Below, in pieces: positions 62,693-64,000 of a DNA stretch of 64,000 nucleotides (the stretch's first letter is position 1; each line of letters starts with the position of its first letter). The notes under the pieces were generated by a model. The model was given only the letters and a program-made list of their open reading frames with translations. It did no database searches and was not told where the DNA came from. This DNA is from JAQVEM01 sp964603595 (lineage in GTDB: Bacteria > Actinomycetota > Humimicrobiia > Humimicrobiales > Humimicrobiaceae): positions 1-64,000 of the forward strand of contig CAZRVN010000003.1 of the NCBI GenBank assembly GCA_964603595.1, written 5' to 3'. Both the position numbers and the translations under genes were made by a program.

Positions 62693-63913
62693 ATGAAATA
62701 TATAATAATACTAATGGATGGAGTAGCAGATTATAGAATTGATGAGCTGGGCGGAAAGACACCTCTTGAGTATGCGAAAGTCCCTGCAATTAAAAAAATA
62801 GCAGCTAAAAGCGAAATGGGTCTTGTAAAAACTGTGCCCCATGGTATGGCTCCCGGGAGTGATACTGCTAATCTTTCTGTAATGGGATATGACCCCAGAA
62901 AATATTATACTGGAAGGTCTTCCCTTGAAGCAGTTAATCTCGGTATTGAACTTTCTGAAGATGATGTTGCATTCAGGTGTAATCTGGTTACATTATCTGC
63001 AGAGGAAAATTACGGGGACAGGGTTATGGTTGACTACAGTGCAGGAGAGATACAAATAAATGAAGCAAAAATATTAATAAAGCATGTCGGAAGTAACCTT
63101 GAGACTGAAAAAATACATTTTTTTGCCGGTGTGAGCTACAGAAATGTAATTGTATGGGAGGGCGGTCCTGAAGGAAATATACTTACCCCTCCCCATGATA
63201 TACTTGGTAAAAAAATTTTAAACTTTTTACCCAAAGGGCCTGCTAGCAGTACCCTTCTTGATATGATGCAGAGGAGCACCGATATTTTGAGGGAGCATAC
63301 TATAAATAGGCAGCGGATAAAGAGGGGGTTAAATCCTGCAAATTCGATATGGATGTGGGGGGAAGGGAAGAAACCTTCACTGGATAGTTTTTTCGAAAAA
63401 TATAAATTAAGGGGTTCAATAATATCAGCTGTTGACCTTATAAATGGAATAGGTATTTTAGCAGGCCTACAGCCCGTTAAAGTCAGTGGTGCAACAGGTA
63501 CTATTAATACTAATTTTAAAGGAAAAGCTGATGCTGCGATAAAAGAGCTTGAGGGTGATAAGGATTTTGTTTATCTTCATCTTGAGGCAACGGATGAATG
63601 CAGCCATCAGGGGAGCGTTACTGATAAAGTGAGAGCAATTGAGATAATTGACAGACAGATTATAGGGCCTATAAAGAAAGATCTCGATAAAAAAAATATA
63701 GATTACCGTATGATGATACTCCCGGACCATTATACACCCGTATCAAAAAGGACTCATACCCCGGAGCCGGTACCTTTCTTAATTTATGACAGCACCAGAG
63801 AGGCAGATAATAATCTGAAAGGTTTTAATGAATTTTCTGCTAAAAAAACCGGGCTTTATTTTGATGAGGGATATAAACTGGCTGATTATTTCTTCACTAA
63901 ATTAAAACTCTGA
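62693..63913 (+). CDS. ApgM-like proposed homoserine kinase
   Basis: 406 residues of the archaeal-type phosphoglycerate mutase/alkaline phosphatase superfamily: IILMDGVADYRIDELGGKTPLEYA, HGMAPGSDTANLSVMGYDP (metal and nucleophile Ser), YTGRSSLEAVNLGI, HLEATDECSHQG and LPDHYTPVSKRTHTPEPVPF. A bacterial branch of this family is described as a proposed homoserine kinase in genomes without thrB. Here it stands exactly where thrB stands in argS-lysA-hom-thrC-thrB clusters, and no GHMP-kinase gene is in the window. Glycolytic mutase remains possible. After it the window is AT-rich to the end with no gene. Confidence 0.85.
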   Translation: MKYIIILMDGVADYRIDELGGKTPLEYAKVPAIKKIAAKSEMGLVKTVPHGMAPGSDTANLSVMGYDPRKYYTGRSSLEAVNLGIELSEDDVAFRCNLVTLSAEENYGDRVMVDYSAGEIQINEAKILIKHVGSNLETEKIHFFAGVSYRNVIVWEGGPEGNILTPPHDILGKKILNFLPKGPASSTLLDMMQRSTDILREHTINRQRIKRGLNPANSIWMWGEGKKPSLDSFFEKYKLRGSIISAVDLINGIGILAGLQPVKVSGATGTINTNFKGKADAAIKELEGDKDFVYLHLEATDECSHQGSVTDKVRAIEIIDRQIIGPIKKDLDKKNIDYRMMILPDHYTPVSKRTHTPEPVPFLIYDSTREADNNLKGFNEFSAKKTGLYFDEGYKLADYFFTKLKL

Positions 63914-64000
63914 AAATTATTTGAAGCTATTCTATAATTATTATATTATTGCTAAATAGATTAGGGTTTTGCTGTACTTTACCAGGGTTTAAATTTTATA

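Noticed and set aside
1..64000. CRISPR array, insertion sequence, prophage or attachment site
   Set aside because: No regular repeat-spacer pattern, transposase, integrase or phage structural gene was seen.

Overview
AT-rich bacterial DNA, densely coding. Gene order points to a deep-branching, anaerobic member of the Actinomycetota rather than a Firmicute. Two strings of genes match actinobacterial synteny as I remember it from Mycobacterium and Streptomyces: rplM-rpsI-glmM-glmS-acpS-nnrD-alr (15.9-27.4 kb) and argS-lysA-hom-thrC followed by the slot normally held by thrB (56.5-63.9 kb). Anaerobic life is suggested by a class I Fe-S fumarase, a 2-hydroxyacyl-CoA dehydratase-type activase and the NadA/NadB route to NAD. 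The lineage call is inference from synteny, not from phylogeny.

Layout. 1-16.75 kb: end of tuf, then the S10, spc and alpha ribosomal clusters as one co-oriented run with secY, adk, map, infA, rpmJ, rpoA, truA, rplM and rpsI. rpmD (L30) is absent from its usual place. infA has no AUG/GUG/UUG start and appears to begin at AUU behind a strong Shine-Dalgarno. 16.77-17.38 kb: decayed, internally deleted racemase pseudogene. 17.4-27.4 kb: cell-wall precursor and amino-sugar genes (a stand-alone GlmU-like acetyltransferase, glmM, nagB on the opposite strand, glmS, alr) with acpS, nnrD and a CBS protein. 27.5-31.2 kb: small lipoproteins and membrane proteins, a queuosine-precursor transporter and a degenerate DUF1287 protein. 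31.4-39.99 kb: ACT protein, cysK, a TPR/lytic transglycosylase, a patatin-like lipase, an asparagine-synthetase-like protein without its N-terminal cysteine, a 55-codon membrane protein and an oxidoreductase. 40.0-43.5 kb: nadA-nadB-nadC on the minus strand. 43.7-48 kb: an archaeal-type topoisomerase I, then the two fumarase subunits encoded tail to tail on opposite strands, and a membrane-anchored lipoprotein. 48.3-53.6 kb: a 1435-residue tandem activase fusion and a GlcNAc-kinase-like protein. 53.8-56.5 kb: tmk, holB, ricT and tRNA-Thr(CGU). 56.5-63.9 kb: argS, lysA, hom, thrC and an apgM-like proposed homoserine kinase.

How the genes work together. The first quarter makes ribosomes, RNA polymerase alpha and the Sec channel. 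GlmS, GlmM and the acetyltransferase give GlcNAc-1-P for peptidoglycan, with NagB running the opposite way; Alr and LysA feed D-Ala and lysine/DAP metabolism; the lytic transglycosylase remodels the wall. Hom, the proposed kinase and ThrC form a complete homoserine-to-threonine branch. The window looks like core chromosome: I see no insertion sequence, prophage, integrase or CRISPR array. The most unusual points are the AUU-started infA, the archaeal-type topA, the convergent overlapping fumarase halves, the replacement of thrB by an apgM-like gene, and several proteins that keep a fold but have lost catalytic residues.
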